Source: Gammaproteobacteria bacterium (GTDB lineage Bacteria > Pseudomonadota > Gammaproteobacteria > 21-64-14). Taken from it: DNA of 48,489 nucleotides. The notes beneath the pieces were generated by a model, which searched no databases, was not told the origin of the DNA, and saw only the letters and a program-made list of their open reading frames with translations. This document shows, in pieces, positions 1 through 7,229 of this stretch; within the stretch, counting starts at the first letter, position 1, and every line of letters starts with the position of its first letter. The position numbers and the translations under genes are program-made. The stretch lies in assembly GCA_027013145.1 (NCBI GenBank), contig JALUXX010000047.1, positions 1-48,489 of the forward strand, written 5' to 3'.

Positions 1-33
1 CAGATCCAACCCAATCACGCTAAGCTCACCCAT
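1..33 (-). mobile_element. IS110-family transposase, N-terminal fragment cut by window edge
   Basis: Only the first 11 codons are visible, reading MGELSVIGLDL on the minus strand. The pattern V-I-G-L-D-L at the very N-terminus is the first RuvC-like (DEDD) strand of IS110/IS1111-family transposases, and the Asp would be the first catalytic residue. The ATG at 33-31 is preceded by an excellent ribosome binding site (GGAGGAG, seven bases upstream counting the spacer ACC). The rest of the gene lies outside the window. With so few residues the family call rests on the motif and on the long non-coding leader, which fits IS110 elements. Another DEDD-type enzyme is possible but less likely. Confidence 0.6.
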
Positions 34-130
34 GGTCTCCTCCTCACTCTCACCGATGGTCCCAGAATCCACTCCATCTTGGCGCATCACGACGCCGAAG
101 TAGAGGGGGAGGAGACCATCCCATCGGGTG
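34..130 (-). promoter_or_regulatory. IS110 leader/left end with start-codon-sequestering inverted repeat
   Basis: Non-coding leader of the transposase gene. Bases 32-43 and 108-119 are a perfect 12-base inverted repeat (ATGGTCTCCTCC against GGAGGAGACCAT). In the minus-strand transcript the upstream arm would pair exactly with the Shine-Dalgarno sequence and part of the start codon of the transposase. A second, shorter pair (51-59 with 121-130, one bulge) is interleaved with the first, giving an A-B-A'-B' order that could form a pseudoknot. IS110-group elements are known to carry a structured bridge RNA in the non-coding end next to the gene, so part of this segment may belong to it. The outer boundary of the element is not marked by an obvious terminal repeat; somewhere near 120-131 is my guess. 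Confidence 0.45.
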
Positions 131-147
131 AAGGCCCGGCGGGCCGT

Positions 148-180
148 AATCCGGGGAATGCGCCGCCGTGCCCCTGGATT
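148..180. repeat. Imperfect hairpin between IS110 end and STAS gene
   Basis: AATCCGGGG at 148-156 is mirrored by CCCCTGGATT at 171-180 (one inserted base) around a 14-base loop. It lies downstream of the STAS gene that ends at 249, so it could act as a transcription end. The bases after it (to about 210) resemble the GGATTGCGC...CCCGGGCT type of short extragenic repeat seen in gammaproteobacteria, in degenerate form. No coding signal is visible in 131-248. Confidence 0.3.
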
Positions 181-248
181 GCGCCGCGCTGCACCCGGGC
201 TGCGGGTGTGAGGGATTTCCGTAGGCCTCGACAATGCCGTGCCGCGGG

Positions 249-605
249 CTAGCCCGTCCGCGTGCGCCGGCGCACCTGATCGACATCGCGCGCGCAGATG
301 AACGGCGGCGGCCCGGTCAACAGGTGCGAGAGCGCGAACGCCGCCTCCGGCTGCATGTTCACCGTCACCAGGTCGATGCCGGAGATGCGGCACGCTCCGT
401 GCAACGCGGTGAGCCAGCGGAAGTACACCTCGTCGAGCAACGGGACATTCTTGAGATCGTACAGCAGGCGCCGCGCCGAATGGACCTGCAGGACCTGCAG
501 CACCGGGACGAGGTAGGCGGCCGGGTCGGCCGGATCGAGCCCGGTGCCCGGCTCCAGGAGGACGTTGCCGTCCCCGATGGGTGTCAGGTGCATGCCCTGG
601 ATCAT
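249..605 (-). CDS. Small STAS-domain protein, RsbS-like, with Glu at the phospho-site
   Basis: This 118-residue protein is essentially one STAS domain, the size of RsbS scaffold proteins of stressosomes. It follows the RsbR-type gene by 45 bases on the same strand. The core strand-helix reads D50-L-K-N-V-P-L-L-D58-E59, and aligns without gaps to D215...D223-S224 of the neighbouring RsbR-type protein. E59 thus sits where RsbS/RsbR proteins carry the Ser/Thr phosphorylated by RsbT. A second usual Thr (in TGIxP) is Val-Asn here (V82, N83). The protein may be a constitutive phospho-mimic or an unphosphorylatable cap. Start is ATG at 605; an in-frame ATG at 593 is an alternative. The C-terminus is complete, so the nearby IS110 has not truncated it. 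A SpoIIAA-like role is the other option. Confidence 0.65.
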   Translation of the reverse strand: MIQGMHLTPIGDGNVLLEPGTGLDPADPAAYLVPVLQVLQVHSARRLLYDLKNVPLLDEVYFRWLTALHGACRISGIDLVTVNMQPEAAFALSHLLTGPPPFICARDVDQVRRRTRTG

Positions 606-650
606 CGCCCGTCTCGTCCCTGCGCCGCGGCCCGGCCGGCGGCGGATCGC

Positions 651-1541
651 CTAGGGCAGGGCAGCGTCGGCGGGGCTCACATGCACGCCCATGCGCCGGA
701 ACGCCTCCTTGAGCCCTTCCGACAGCGTCGATCGCGTGGTCACGCCGCCGAGGTCGATGTTGAGGCTGGTGAGCGCGCGCGCGATCTCGGGGCGGATGCC
801 GGTGATCACCGCGCTCGCGCCCATGAGGCCGACCGCGCGGATCATCTGGATGATGTGGTGCGAGACCTGCGAGTCGATGGTGATCACGCCGGTCACGTCG
901 ATCACCACCACACTGGCGCGGTCCTGCTCGATGCGCGTGAGCAGCTTCTCCATCACCATCATGGTGCGCTGCGAATCCAGCGTCCCGATGATCGGCAGCG
1001 TGAGCACCCCGTCCCAGATCTCCGTGATCGGTGTGGAGGTCTGGCGCAGCTCCTCCTGCTGCGCCTCGATGGTACGCTCCTTCTCCTCGAGATAGACGTG
1101 AAAGACGTCGAGCACGATATCGTTGAACACCGAGGCCAGCAGGACCAGGATCTGGCGGCTGGTGGCGAAATCGGCGCCCGCATCCGCCTGCAGATTGTCG
1201 AGGAAGACGCGCTGCAGGAACTGGATGTAGCGGACGAATTCGTCCATGTCGCCGCCGCGGAGCTGGATCTGGCGCGAGAGGTTGGTGAAGAACTTCTTCA
1301 GCGCCTTGAACTCCGGCCCGCGCCGGTCGATCTTCTCGCCGGCCTGCAGGACCATGACGAAGAGTTCCAGGAACTCCAGGCTGTAGTCGTTGATCTCCTC
1401 GTTGGTGAGGATGTTGGCGTGACCGAAGATGCTCTGGCCTTCCTTCTCGATGATCGCGGAGATCTTGCCCACGTTGACCATCAACTGCTCGATGAGCACC
1501 TGGCTGGTGGCCTTGGCGGCGGCCGTCTCTTTCCTTGCCAT
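651..1541 (-). CDS. RsbR-type stressosome protein (RsbRD N-domain + STAS)
   Basis: A 296-residue protein with two parts. Residues about 15-150 are helical and match the RsbR N-terminal sensory fold; residues 150-168 are a charged helix rich in Glu and Gln. From residue 170 a full STAS domain begins with TPITEIWDGVLTLPIIG. The STAS core has IDVTGVITIDS with S224 at the usual first phosphorylation site, and ITGIRPEIA with T247. In known stressosomes RsbR and RsbS build a large complex that holds the RsbT kinase and releases it under stress. The start ATG at 1541 lies two bases after the stop of the kinase-phosphatase gene, so the two are probably translationally coupled. What the N-domain senses cannot be told from sequence. 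Confidence 0.85.
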   Translation of the reverse strand: MARKETAAAKATSQVLIEQLMVNVGKISAIIEKEGQSIFGHANILTNEEINDYSLEFLELFVMVLQAGEKIDRRGPEFKALKKFFTNLSRQIQLRGGDMDEFVRYIQFLQRVFLDNLQADAGADFATSRQILVLLASVFNDIVLDVFHVYLEEKERTIEAQQEELRQTSTPITEIWDGVLTLPIIGTLDSQRTMMVMEKLLTRIEQDRASVVVIDVTGVITIDSQVSHHIIQMIRAVGLMGASAVITGIRPEIARALTSLNIDLGGVTTRSTLSEGLKEAFRRMGVHVSPADAALP

Positions 1542-1543
1542 CG

Positions 1544-2575
1544 CTAATCCCCCTTCTTGGGTTTCACGCGAATTGCGAATACGGACTGATCGTCGTTGGA
1601 ACGCCCGGCCGCCGCTCCCAGAACGAGGGCGATGATCTGCGGGTGCAGGCGCCACAGCCCGGGGAAGGTCTGCAGACCCCAGTTGCGGCGCAGACCGTCG
1701 GAGGCGGTGATCATCAGCGCCTGGCGCGGGAACGGCACGACGGTGGATTCGAGGCTGCGGTGGGAGTGACCGAGGATCCCCGGCGAGAAGGAGACCACGC
1801 GCTTCTGGCCGTTGCTGATGAGGAAGGCCGCCATGTCACCGACGCCGCAGATGGCCCCGCTGCCGCTCGCCGCGTCCAGGCCCACGGCCATCGCCACCGC
1901 CCCGCGGGTCCCGCGCAGCCGCGCGCTCAGATCGGCGATGATCTCCTCGAGCGCGCGTTCGCCGGCATCGAGCAGGGTCCCCTTGTCTTCGACCACGGCG
2001 GCCGCCTCGGCGCCGTGGCCGAGCCCGTCCATGTGCAGCCAGCGTACGGTGCCGTTGCGCAGGCGCAGGCAGATGCAGTCGCCGTTGTACGCCCCGCCCT
2101 GGTAGGCGCGCAGATAGCTGCCGAACTCGTAGACCGAGGCGTTCGGGCGCTCGTCGGGATAGAACCGTGCCCAGGCGGCGAAACCGTGCCAGGGCGACTC
2201 CGGCTCCAGGCCCTTGGGCAGCGTGTAGAACTCGCTCTCATGGGCGAGCCGGCGGATCGCCCCGAGCCCCTTCCCGAGGCTGCCCGAGGTGCTGAAGCCG
2301 TCCTCCATGGCCGCGGGCAGGTTGAACACGCCAGGGCCGCGGTCGACCGCGAACAGGTCGAGCGCCGGGCGCGGCTCCTGCGTCTCCCACAACTGGACCT
2401 CCCCGCTGCCGAGCGCGTACTTGATCTGGTTGCTCATCATCTCGTTGCAGACCAGCTCCATGCGCTCGCGCGCCACGTCGCGAAAGCCCATGCGCCGCGA
2501 CACCGCGCGCAGCTTCGAGCGCACCAGGACCTGCGCGCTCTCGTCCACGGTCGACTTCTCCAGCAGCAGTTTCAT
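1544..2575 (-). CDS. Fused RsbT-type serine kinase and RsbX/SpoIIE-type phosphatase
   Basis: 343 residues in two domains. Residues 1-130 are an anti-sigma-factor-type GHKL ATPase: N-box E40...N49, G1 box D78-R-G-P-G82, and glycine lid around residues 98-105 (GSLGKGLG). Residues 145-343 are a PPM/SpoIIE phosphatase with metal-ligand positions D165 (NGD), D184 (DGLGHG), the SDGL motif and a late DDQS. RsbT phosphorylates RsbR/RsbS and RsbX removes the phosphates, so this single chain would carry both opposing activities for the stressosome encoded downstream. Start ATG has a GGAAGGG ribosome binding site. Separate rsbT and rsbX genes are the usual arrangement. A similar ATPase-SpoIIE fusion acting on another STAS partner is the alternative reading. 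Confidence 0.8.
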   Translation of the reverse strand: MKLLLEKSTVDESAQVLVRSKLRAVSRRMGFRDVARERMELVCNEMMSNQIKYALGSGEVQLWETQEPRPALDLFAVDRGPGVFNLPAAMEDGFSTSGSLGKGLGAIRRLAHESEFYTLPKGLEPESPWHGFAAWARFYPDERPNASVYEFGSYLRAYQGGAYNGDCICLRLRNGTVRWLHMDGLGHGAEAAAVVEDKGTLLDAGERALEEIIADLSARLRGTRGAVAMAVGLDAASGSGAICGVGDMAAFLISNGQKRVVSFSPGILGHSHRSLESTVVPFPRQALMITASDGLRRNWGLQTFPGLWRLHPQIIALVLGAAAGRSNDDQSVFAIRVKPKKGD

Positions 2576-2600
2576 CGGGTTCCCTTCCGCGGCGGACCCA

Positions 2601-3554
2601 TCAGGCTCCGTCGGCCTGCCGCTGCCGCTCCTCGCCCGCATCGACGGTGATCCGGCCCCGGCCCGCGCGCTTGGAGGCGTACAAGGCCGCGTCCGCGCGC
2701 CCGACCAGCGAATCGATGGTGTCGTCCGGCCGGCGCTCGGCCACGCCGATGCTGACGCGCCCTTCCATCGCCGCGAGCACCCGGCCGGCGATGCGCTCGG
2801 CGATACGGGTCGGCGCACAGACCACGATCGCGAACTCGTCGCCCCCCATGCGACAGGGGAAATCGACGTGCTCGCGCACGGCAGCCCGCATCGCATCGGC
2901 CATGCGCCTGAGGTATTCGTCTCCATACTGATGCCCGTGGGTGTCGTTGATCTCCTTGAATTTGTCCAGATCCAGCAATATCAGGGTGAGGGGCTCGCGC
3001 TGGCGGCGCGTGCGCAGAAAAGTCTCGCGCAAGCGGGCGTCATAGGCGCCGCGATTGAGCAGCCCCGTCAGACTGTCCCTATCGGCACGTTCGATGGATT
3101 CCTGGAGTTCGGCCTGCTTCTTCTGCAGTTCCTCCTGCTTCTCCTGCAGCTCCCGGCGCTTGGCGTCGAGGTCCGCCTCCAGATGCGCCAGATCGGCGGC
3201 GATCTGGCGGTTGCGGCGCATCAGCAGCGCCGTGTCCACCGCCTCGCTGGCCGCGCGCAGGCGCGCCGCGAGCGCGTCCACCGACGCCGCATCGGGCACG
3301 CCGGGGAGCCGGCAGATCCGGTGTTCGCGCCCGCACCACTCCAGCCGCAGTTCGGCGCCCTCGAGCCGGAGGTGGGCCGCGAGCGCCCCCTCGCAGGCCG
3401 CGCAGGCGTCGCGCAACTGCGGCATCAGCCCCAACAGCACCCGGGCCGCCGCGAACGCGCTCCCCTCGAGGGCGCGCACCGCCTCCATGGCGAAGCCGAT
3501 CAGACGCTGCCGGTCGGGCTCGACGATGAGATCGAGTCTAAGGAGTTCCTTCAC
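2601..3554 (-). CDS. Diguanylate cyclase (GGDEF) heading the stressosome operon
   Basis: 317 residues from a GTG at 3554 (GGAGG lies upstream). Residues 1-110 are an unrecognised N-terminal domain with three Cys (51, 54 and 74); 112-155 are a heptad-like coiled coil (EKQEELQKKQAELQES); 160-310 are a GGDEF domain with the intact signature G237-G-D-E-F241 and the substrate-binding DLDKFKEIND segment. The inhibitory site is not canonical: Asp231 is in place but the Arg is one position too early. It would make cyclic di-GMP. It is first in the operon, 25 bases ahead of the kinase-phosphatase, so it is the obvious output enzyme for the stressosome, as in the c-di-GMP-linked stressosome loci of Vibrio. 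A farther in-frame start would add only low-complexity residues. Confidence 0.85.
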   Translation of the reverse strand: MKELLRLDLIVEPDRQRLIGFAMEAVRALEGSAFAAARVLLGLMPQLRDACAACEGALAAHLRLEGAELRLEWCGREHRICRLPGVPDAASVDALAARLRAASEAVDTALLMRRNRQIAADLAHLEADLDAKRRELQEKQEELQKKQAELQESIERADRDSLTGLLNRGAYDARLRETFLRTRRQREPLTLILLDLDKFKEINDTHGHQYGDEYLRRMADAMRAAVREHVDFPCRMGGDEFAIVVCAPTRIAERIAGRVLAAMEGRVSIGVAERRPDDTIDSLVGRADAALYASKRAGRGRITVDAGEERQRQADGA

Positions 3555-3791
3555 CCGCGTGCCCGTCCCTCCCGGCGCCCCCAGGCGCCGCCGCCCGCGC
3601 CCTCGGCGGCCCCCGGAGCCCTCCGGCCGGTCCGCGGGACCCGGGCGCCGCCGAGCGCAGGCCCTGTCCCGGCAAATCCGGCGCCCGTCCTTACCGCTCT
3701 CGATAATCGGCGGAAAACTGATTAACATTAGCCCGCCCCAGAACACGGCGCCGGCGCGGCGCGGGTGCCGGCACCGATCCCGGAGACCTCG

Positions 3792-4115
3792 ATGACCTTT
3801 GTCGTTACAGAGAACTGCATCAAGTGCAAGTACACGGATTGCGTCGAAGTCTGCCCTGTGGACTGTTTCCACGAGGGGCCCAACTTCCTCGTGATCGACC
3901 CCGAGGAGTGCATCGACTGCACCCTGTGCGAACCGGAGTGCCCGGTCTCGGCCATCTTCCCGGAGGATGACGTCCCCGAGGGGCAGGAGCAGTTCCTGGA
4001 ACTGAACGCGGAACTGGCCAAGACCTGGCCGGTCATCAACCAGAAAAAGGACCCCCCGCCGGATGCCGACGAGTGGGACGGGAAGCCGGACAAGCTCCAG
4101 TATCTGGAGCGCTGA
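3792..4115 (+). CDS. fdxA: Seven-iron ferredoxin FdxA
   Basis: 107 residues, the normal length for the FdxA/Azotobacter ferredoxin I family. Cysteines C9, C17 and C50 would hold a 3Fe-4S cluster; C21, C40, C43 and C46 ([12 protein letters not shown]) would hold a 4Fe-4S cluster. The C-terminal half is the family's typical tail ending near PDKLQYLER. It is a small cytoplasmic electron carrier; its partner enzyme is not indicated by the neighbours. The ATG at 3792 follows GGAG by six bases. The 237 bases between this gene and the divergent GGDEF gene (3555-3791) must hold both promoters; a relatively AT-rich patch lies at 3700-3730, but I do not see a convincing consensus pair. Confidence 0.95.
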   Translation: MTFVVTENCIKCKYTDCVEVCPVDCFHEGPNFLVIDPEECIDCTLCEPECPVSAIFPEDDVPEGQEQFLELNAELAKTWPVINQKKDPPPDADEWDGKPDKLQYLER

Positions 4116-4242
4116 CCGGCATACGGTCCCCGCCCGGCGCTGCCCGCCGCGCCGCCCCGTTCCCGATCCGGCTTGAACTCCGGCGACAGCGCCCCCATCG
4201 TCCCGGGCCTGGGCCGCGGTCGGTCAGCGGAGGATCCGGATC

Positions 4243-5106
4243 ATGTCCGAATCGGAACACGTCATCGAGGTCTCCCGGCGGGATTTCTCCCCGCGGGTCA
4301 TCGAGCGCTCGCGCGAAATCCCGGTCCTGGTCGACTTCTGGGCTCCGTGGTGCGGACCCTGCCGGATGGTCGCACCGGTGCTGGAACGCATCGCCGCCGA
4401 CTACGCCGGCAAGCTGGTCGTGGCGAAGGTCAATACCGACGAGGAGAGGGAACTGGCCCAGGAGTACGGCATCCGCAGCATCCCGAACCTGAAGCTCTTC
4501 CGCAACGGGGAGATCGTCGAGGACATCCTCGGCGCCCAGCCCGAGTCCGAGCTGCGGGCGCTCGTCGAGCGTTATGTGCCGCGCGAATCGGACGCCCTGC
4601 GCGAGCAGGCCGCCGCGGCGCTCGCGCGCGGCGACGCCGACGCGGCGCGCGCGCTGCTGGAGCGGGCGCGCGAGACCGACCCCGCAAACGCCCGCGTAGC
4701 CGTCGATCTCGCGCGCCTGCATCTATCCGCCGGCGACCTCGACGCCGCACGCGCCGCCCTCGACGCCCTGGCCCCGTCGGAGCGGGAGACGGGCGACGCC
4801 GCGCGCATCGATGCGCTCCTGGAGTTCGCCGAGCGCGCGCGCGAGGCCCCGGACGCCGCCGAACTGGCGCGGCGGCTGGAGAGGGACCCGGACGACCACG
4901 AGGCCCGCTATCACCTGGCCGTGCGCCGCGTCGTCGACGGCGACTACGCGGAGGCGCTCGAGCAACTGCTGGAACTGCTCCGGCGCGACCGCGGCTTCCG
5001 CGACGGCATTGCGCGCACCACCATGCTGCGCATCTTCACCCTGCTGGGGGACGACCACGAACTGGTCCCGCGCTACCGCGCGCGGCTGTTCAACATACTG
5101 CACTGA
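4243..5106 (+). CDS. cnoX: CnoX-like thioredoxin with TPR domain
   Basis: 287 residues. Residues 10-112 are a thioredoxin fold with W-C37-G-P-C40. Residues 115-287 are alpha-helical repeats rich in Ala, Arg and Glu of the TPR type found in YbbN/CnoX. CnoX acts as a chaperone-redoxin that protects proteins from over-oxidation and hands them to GroEL. The E. coli protein has lost the first active-site Cys; here both are present, so thiol oxidoreductase activity is expected. The ATG at 4243 follows GGAGG. The gene sits 127 bases after fdxA and converges on xerD with only 21 bases between the stops. Confidence 0.88.
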   Translation: MSESEHVIEVSRRDFSPRVIERSREIPVLVDFWAPWCGPCRMVAPVLERIAADYAGKLVVAKVNTDEERELAQEYGIRSIPNLKLFRNGEIVEDILGAQPESELRALVERYVPRESDALREQAAAALARGDADAARALLERARETDPANARVAVDLARLHLSAGDLDAARAALDALAPSERETGDAARIDALLEFAERAREAPDAAELARRLERDPDDHEARYHLAVRRVVDGDYAEALEQLLELLRRDRGFRDGIARTTMLRIFTLLGDDHELVPRYRARLFNILH

Positions 5107-5127
5107 CCCGTCTGGGGCGCGTGCGGT

Positions 5128-6060
5128 TCAACCGCGGGGATGGTGGCGCGCGTGCAGTTCCTTCAGGCGCGCGCGTGCGACGTGCGTATAGATCTGGGTG
5201 GTGGACAGGTCGCTGTGCCCGAGCAGCAGTTGCACGACCCGCAGGTCGGCGCCGTGGTTGAGCAGGTGCGTGGCGAAGGCGTGACGCAGCGTGTGCGGTG
5301 AGATCGGCTTTGTGATCCCGGCGCGCCGCGCGTAGCGCCGCACGGCGTACCAGAAGGCCTGGCGTGACATCGCCGCCGCACGCCGCGTCGGGAACAGGGC
5401 CTCGCAGGCGCGCCCGCGCAGGATCCGCGGGCGCGCCTCGGCGCGGTAGCGCTCGAGCCAGTCCGACGCCTCCTCGCCCAGCGGCACGATGCGTTCGCGT
5501 CCTCCCTTGCCGCGCACCTGGACCACGCCCAGGCGCAGGTTCACCTGCCCGTCCTGCAGGGCCACCAGCTCGGAGACGCGCAGCCCGCAGGCGTAGATCA
5601 ACTCCAGCATCGCCCGGTCCCTCAGTCCCAGGGGCCGCGCGGTGTCCGGCGCCGCGAGCAGGGCCTCGACCTCCGGTTCGGTCAGGGACCGGGGCAACGG
5701 CCGGCCCAGCCTCGGCCCCTCGATCCGCGCGCTGGGATCGACGCCGATGCGCCCCTCCCGCACCAGGTAACGGTAGAAGCGACGCACGCTGGAGAGAAAT
5801 CGCGCCGTGGAGCGCGCCTTGCGTCCCTGCTCCAGCCGCCACGCCAGATGTCGCTGCAGATCCTCGCGACCGGCGGTCTCCAGACCGACGCCCCGGCCGT
5901 GGAGCCACGCCGCGTACTGCAGGAGGTCGGTGCGATAGGCCGCCAGGGTGTTGCGGCTCAGACCGCGCTCCATCCACAGGTGGTCGAGGAAGGCATCGAC
6001 CACGACCGCCGCCGCGGCCCCGCGGCCCGGGTCCCCCGGCTCGGCAAGTGCGCCGGTCAC
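5128..6060 (-). CDS. xerD: Tyrosine recombinase XerD
   Basis: 310 residues. The N-terminal core-binding domain spans about 15-110. The catalytic domain shows the Arg in ACGLRVSEL, Lys in VRGKGGRER, HTLRHAFATHLL, the His in LLGHSDLSTTQIYTH and the Tyr nucleophile in that same motif. The C-terminus LHARHHPRG closely matches XerD rather than XerC. With XerC it resolves chromosome dimers at dif. The start is taken as GTG at 6060, which overlaps the stop of the upstream diguanylate cyclase by four bases (GTGA), implying translational coupling. It ends the nfeD-slipin-cyclase-xerD operon. Confidence 0.92.
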   Translation of the reverse strand: MTGALAEPGDPGRGAAAAVVVDAFLDHLWMERGLSRNTLAAYRTDLLQYAAWLHGRGVGLETAGREDLQRHLAWRLEQGRKARSTARFLSSVRRFYRYLVREGRIGVDPSARIEGPRLGRPLPRSLTEPEVEALLAAPDTARPLGLRDRAMLELIYACGLRVSELVALQDGQVNLRLGVVQVRGKGGRERIVPLGEEASDWLERYRAEARPRILRGRACEALFPTRRAAAMSRQAFWYAVRRYARRAGITKPISPHTLRHAFATHLLNHGADLRVVQLLLGHSDLSTTQIYTHVARARLKELHARHHPRG

Positions 6061-7199
6061 GACGCCGCCGCGCCGTCGCGCGCGGCGTCGGCGGGGGCCC
6101 CCGCGTAGCGCACGCCGCCGCGACCACCCGGACACCCCTTGGCCGCGTACATCGCACGATCGACCGAGTCGAGCATCGCGTCGAGGCTGCGACCGTGGGC
6201 GGGCGCCTCGCCGATGCCGATGGTGACGCCGCACTCGAGCCCCTCGCGCGCCGCCCACGCCGCGAACTCCTCGCGCACCCGCCGGGCGATCCGCTCGGCC
6301 CCCGCGGGCGGCAGATCGGGAAGTACGAGGACGAACTCATCGCCGCCGTAACGCGCCGCGAGGTCGCTGGCCCGGATCGTACGGCGCACGACCTCCGCGA
6401 ACTCGACCAGCACCTGGTCGCCGCGCGCGTGCCCGAGCGTGTCGTTGACGGCCTTGAACCGGTCGAGGTCCGCGAACATCACCACCAGGCGGCGCGAGCC
6501 CGCCGCCACTTCCCGAAACAGCGGGCGCGAGAGCTCGTCCAGCGCACGCCGGTTGAGCAGGCCGGTGAGGTTGTCCTCACAGCTCTTGCGCTCCAACAAG
6601 CGCCGCGCGGATTCCACCCGCCCCATGAGAAAATAGGCATAGACGAGGATGATCGCACCGAACAGATTCAGGAACACGACGCCGGCGCCGATCTGGCCCA
6701 CGGTGCCGCTGTAGCGCAGGCTGAAGGCGATCATCGCGCCGGCGAAGCACCCGACCACGGCTTCGCCGAACAGGCGCATCCCGTAGCGCATGCCGTTGCC
6801 CAGCACGATCATGATGAACACCAGCACCGACGGCGGAATCGGGTTGGGATCGTTGAGCACGGCCACGGTGACCACGACGATGTCCACCCACATCGCGAGG
6901 TGGTAGCGCAGCGGCGAATACGGAACGCGATAGGCGTGCGCGAACATCGCCGTATTGCACAGCACGTAGGCGAGGAACATCACGTTGAGGCCGACGAGCG
7001 GCACCCAGGCGGGGGCCGGAAGTCCCGGGCGATTGAAGAACAACAGCGCGAGGACGAGAAACAGGTAGCGGGTGAGAAACTGGACCCGCTGCTCGGGCCA
7101 GCCGGGTATCCGCGTGCCGGCACGCCCCGGCACCCGCCGGCGGTCGTGCGCACGGCGCCGTTCCCCGCCGCGCCGCTCCCCCCATCGGTGTCGTGCCAT
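6057..7199 (-). CDS. Membrane-bound diguanylate cyclase
   Basis: 380 residues. The first 38 are strongly basic. Residues 40-193 contain five or six hydrophobic helices, an integral membrane sensor of unknown ligand. Residues 205-360 are a GGDEF domain: DLDRFKAVNDTLGH, G285-G-D-E-F289, and an intact inhibitory site R276-A-S-D279 five residues before it. It should therefore be an active, product-inhibited cyclase at the inner membrane. The ATG at 7199 is preceded by AGGGGGG at a good distance; a GTG six bases further up is too close to that site. It lies 30 bases after the slipin gene and overlaps xerD. Confidence 0.9.
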   Translation of the reverse strand: MARHRWGERRGGERRRAHDRRRVPGRAGTRIPGWPEQRVQFLTRYLFLVLALLFFNRPGLPAPAWVPLVGLNVMFLAYVLCNTAMFAHAYRVPYSPLRYHLAMWVDIVVVTVAVLNDPNPIPPSVLVFIMIVLGNGMRYGMRLFGEAVVGCFAGAMIAFSLRYSGTVGQIGAGVVFLNLFGAIILVYAYFLMGRVESARRLLERKSCEDNLTGLLNRRALDELSRPLFREVAAGSRRLVVMFADLDRFKAVNDTLGHARGDQVLVEFAEVVRRTIRASDLAARYGGDEFVLVLPDLPPAGAERIARRVREEFAAWAAREGLECGVTIGIGEAPAHGRSLDAMLDSVDRAMYAAKGCPGGRGGVRYAGAPADAARDGAAAS

Positions 7200-7229
7200 C
7201 GTCACCCCCCTGTCGTTCGGCCCGCGTCC

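Noticed and set aside
234-1547. Long plus-strand open frame opposite the STAS genes
   Set aside because: Arg/His/Asp-rich composition with no family motif; it is a GC-driven shadow of the RsbR-type gene on the other strand.
3555-3872. N-terminal extension of the first GGDEF protein up to 3872
   Set aside because: It would overlap fdxA and adds Arg/Pro low-complexity residues; GTG 3554 has a ribosome binding site.
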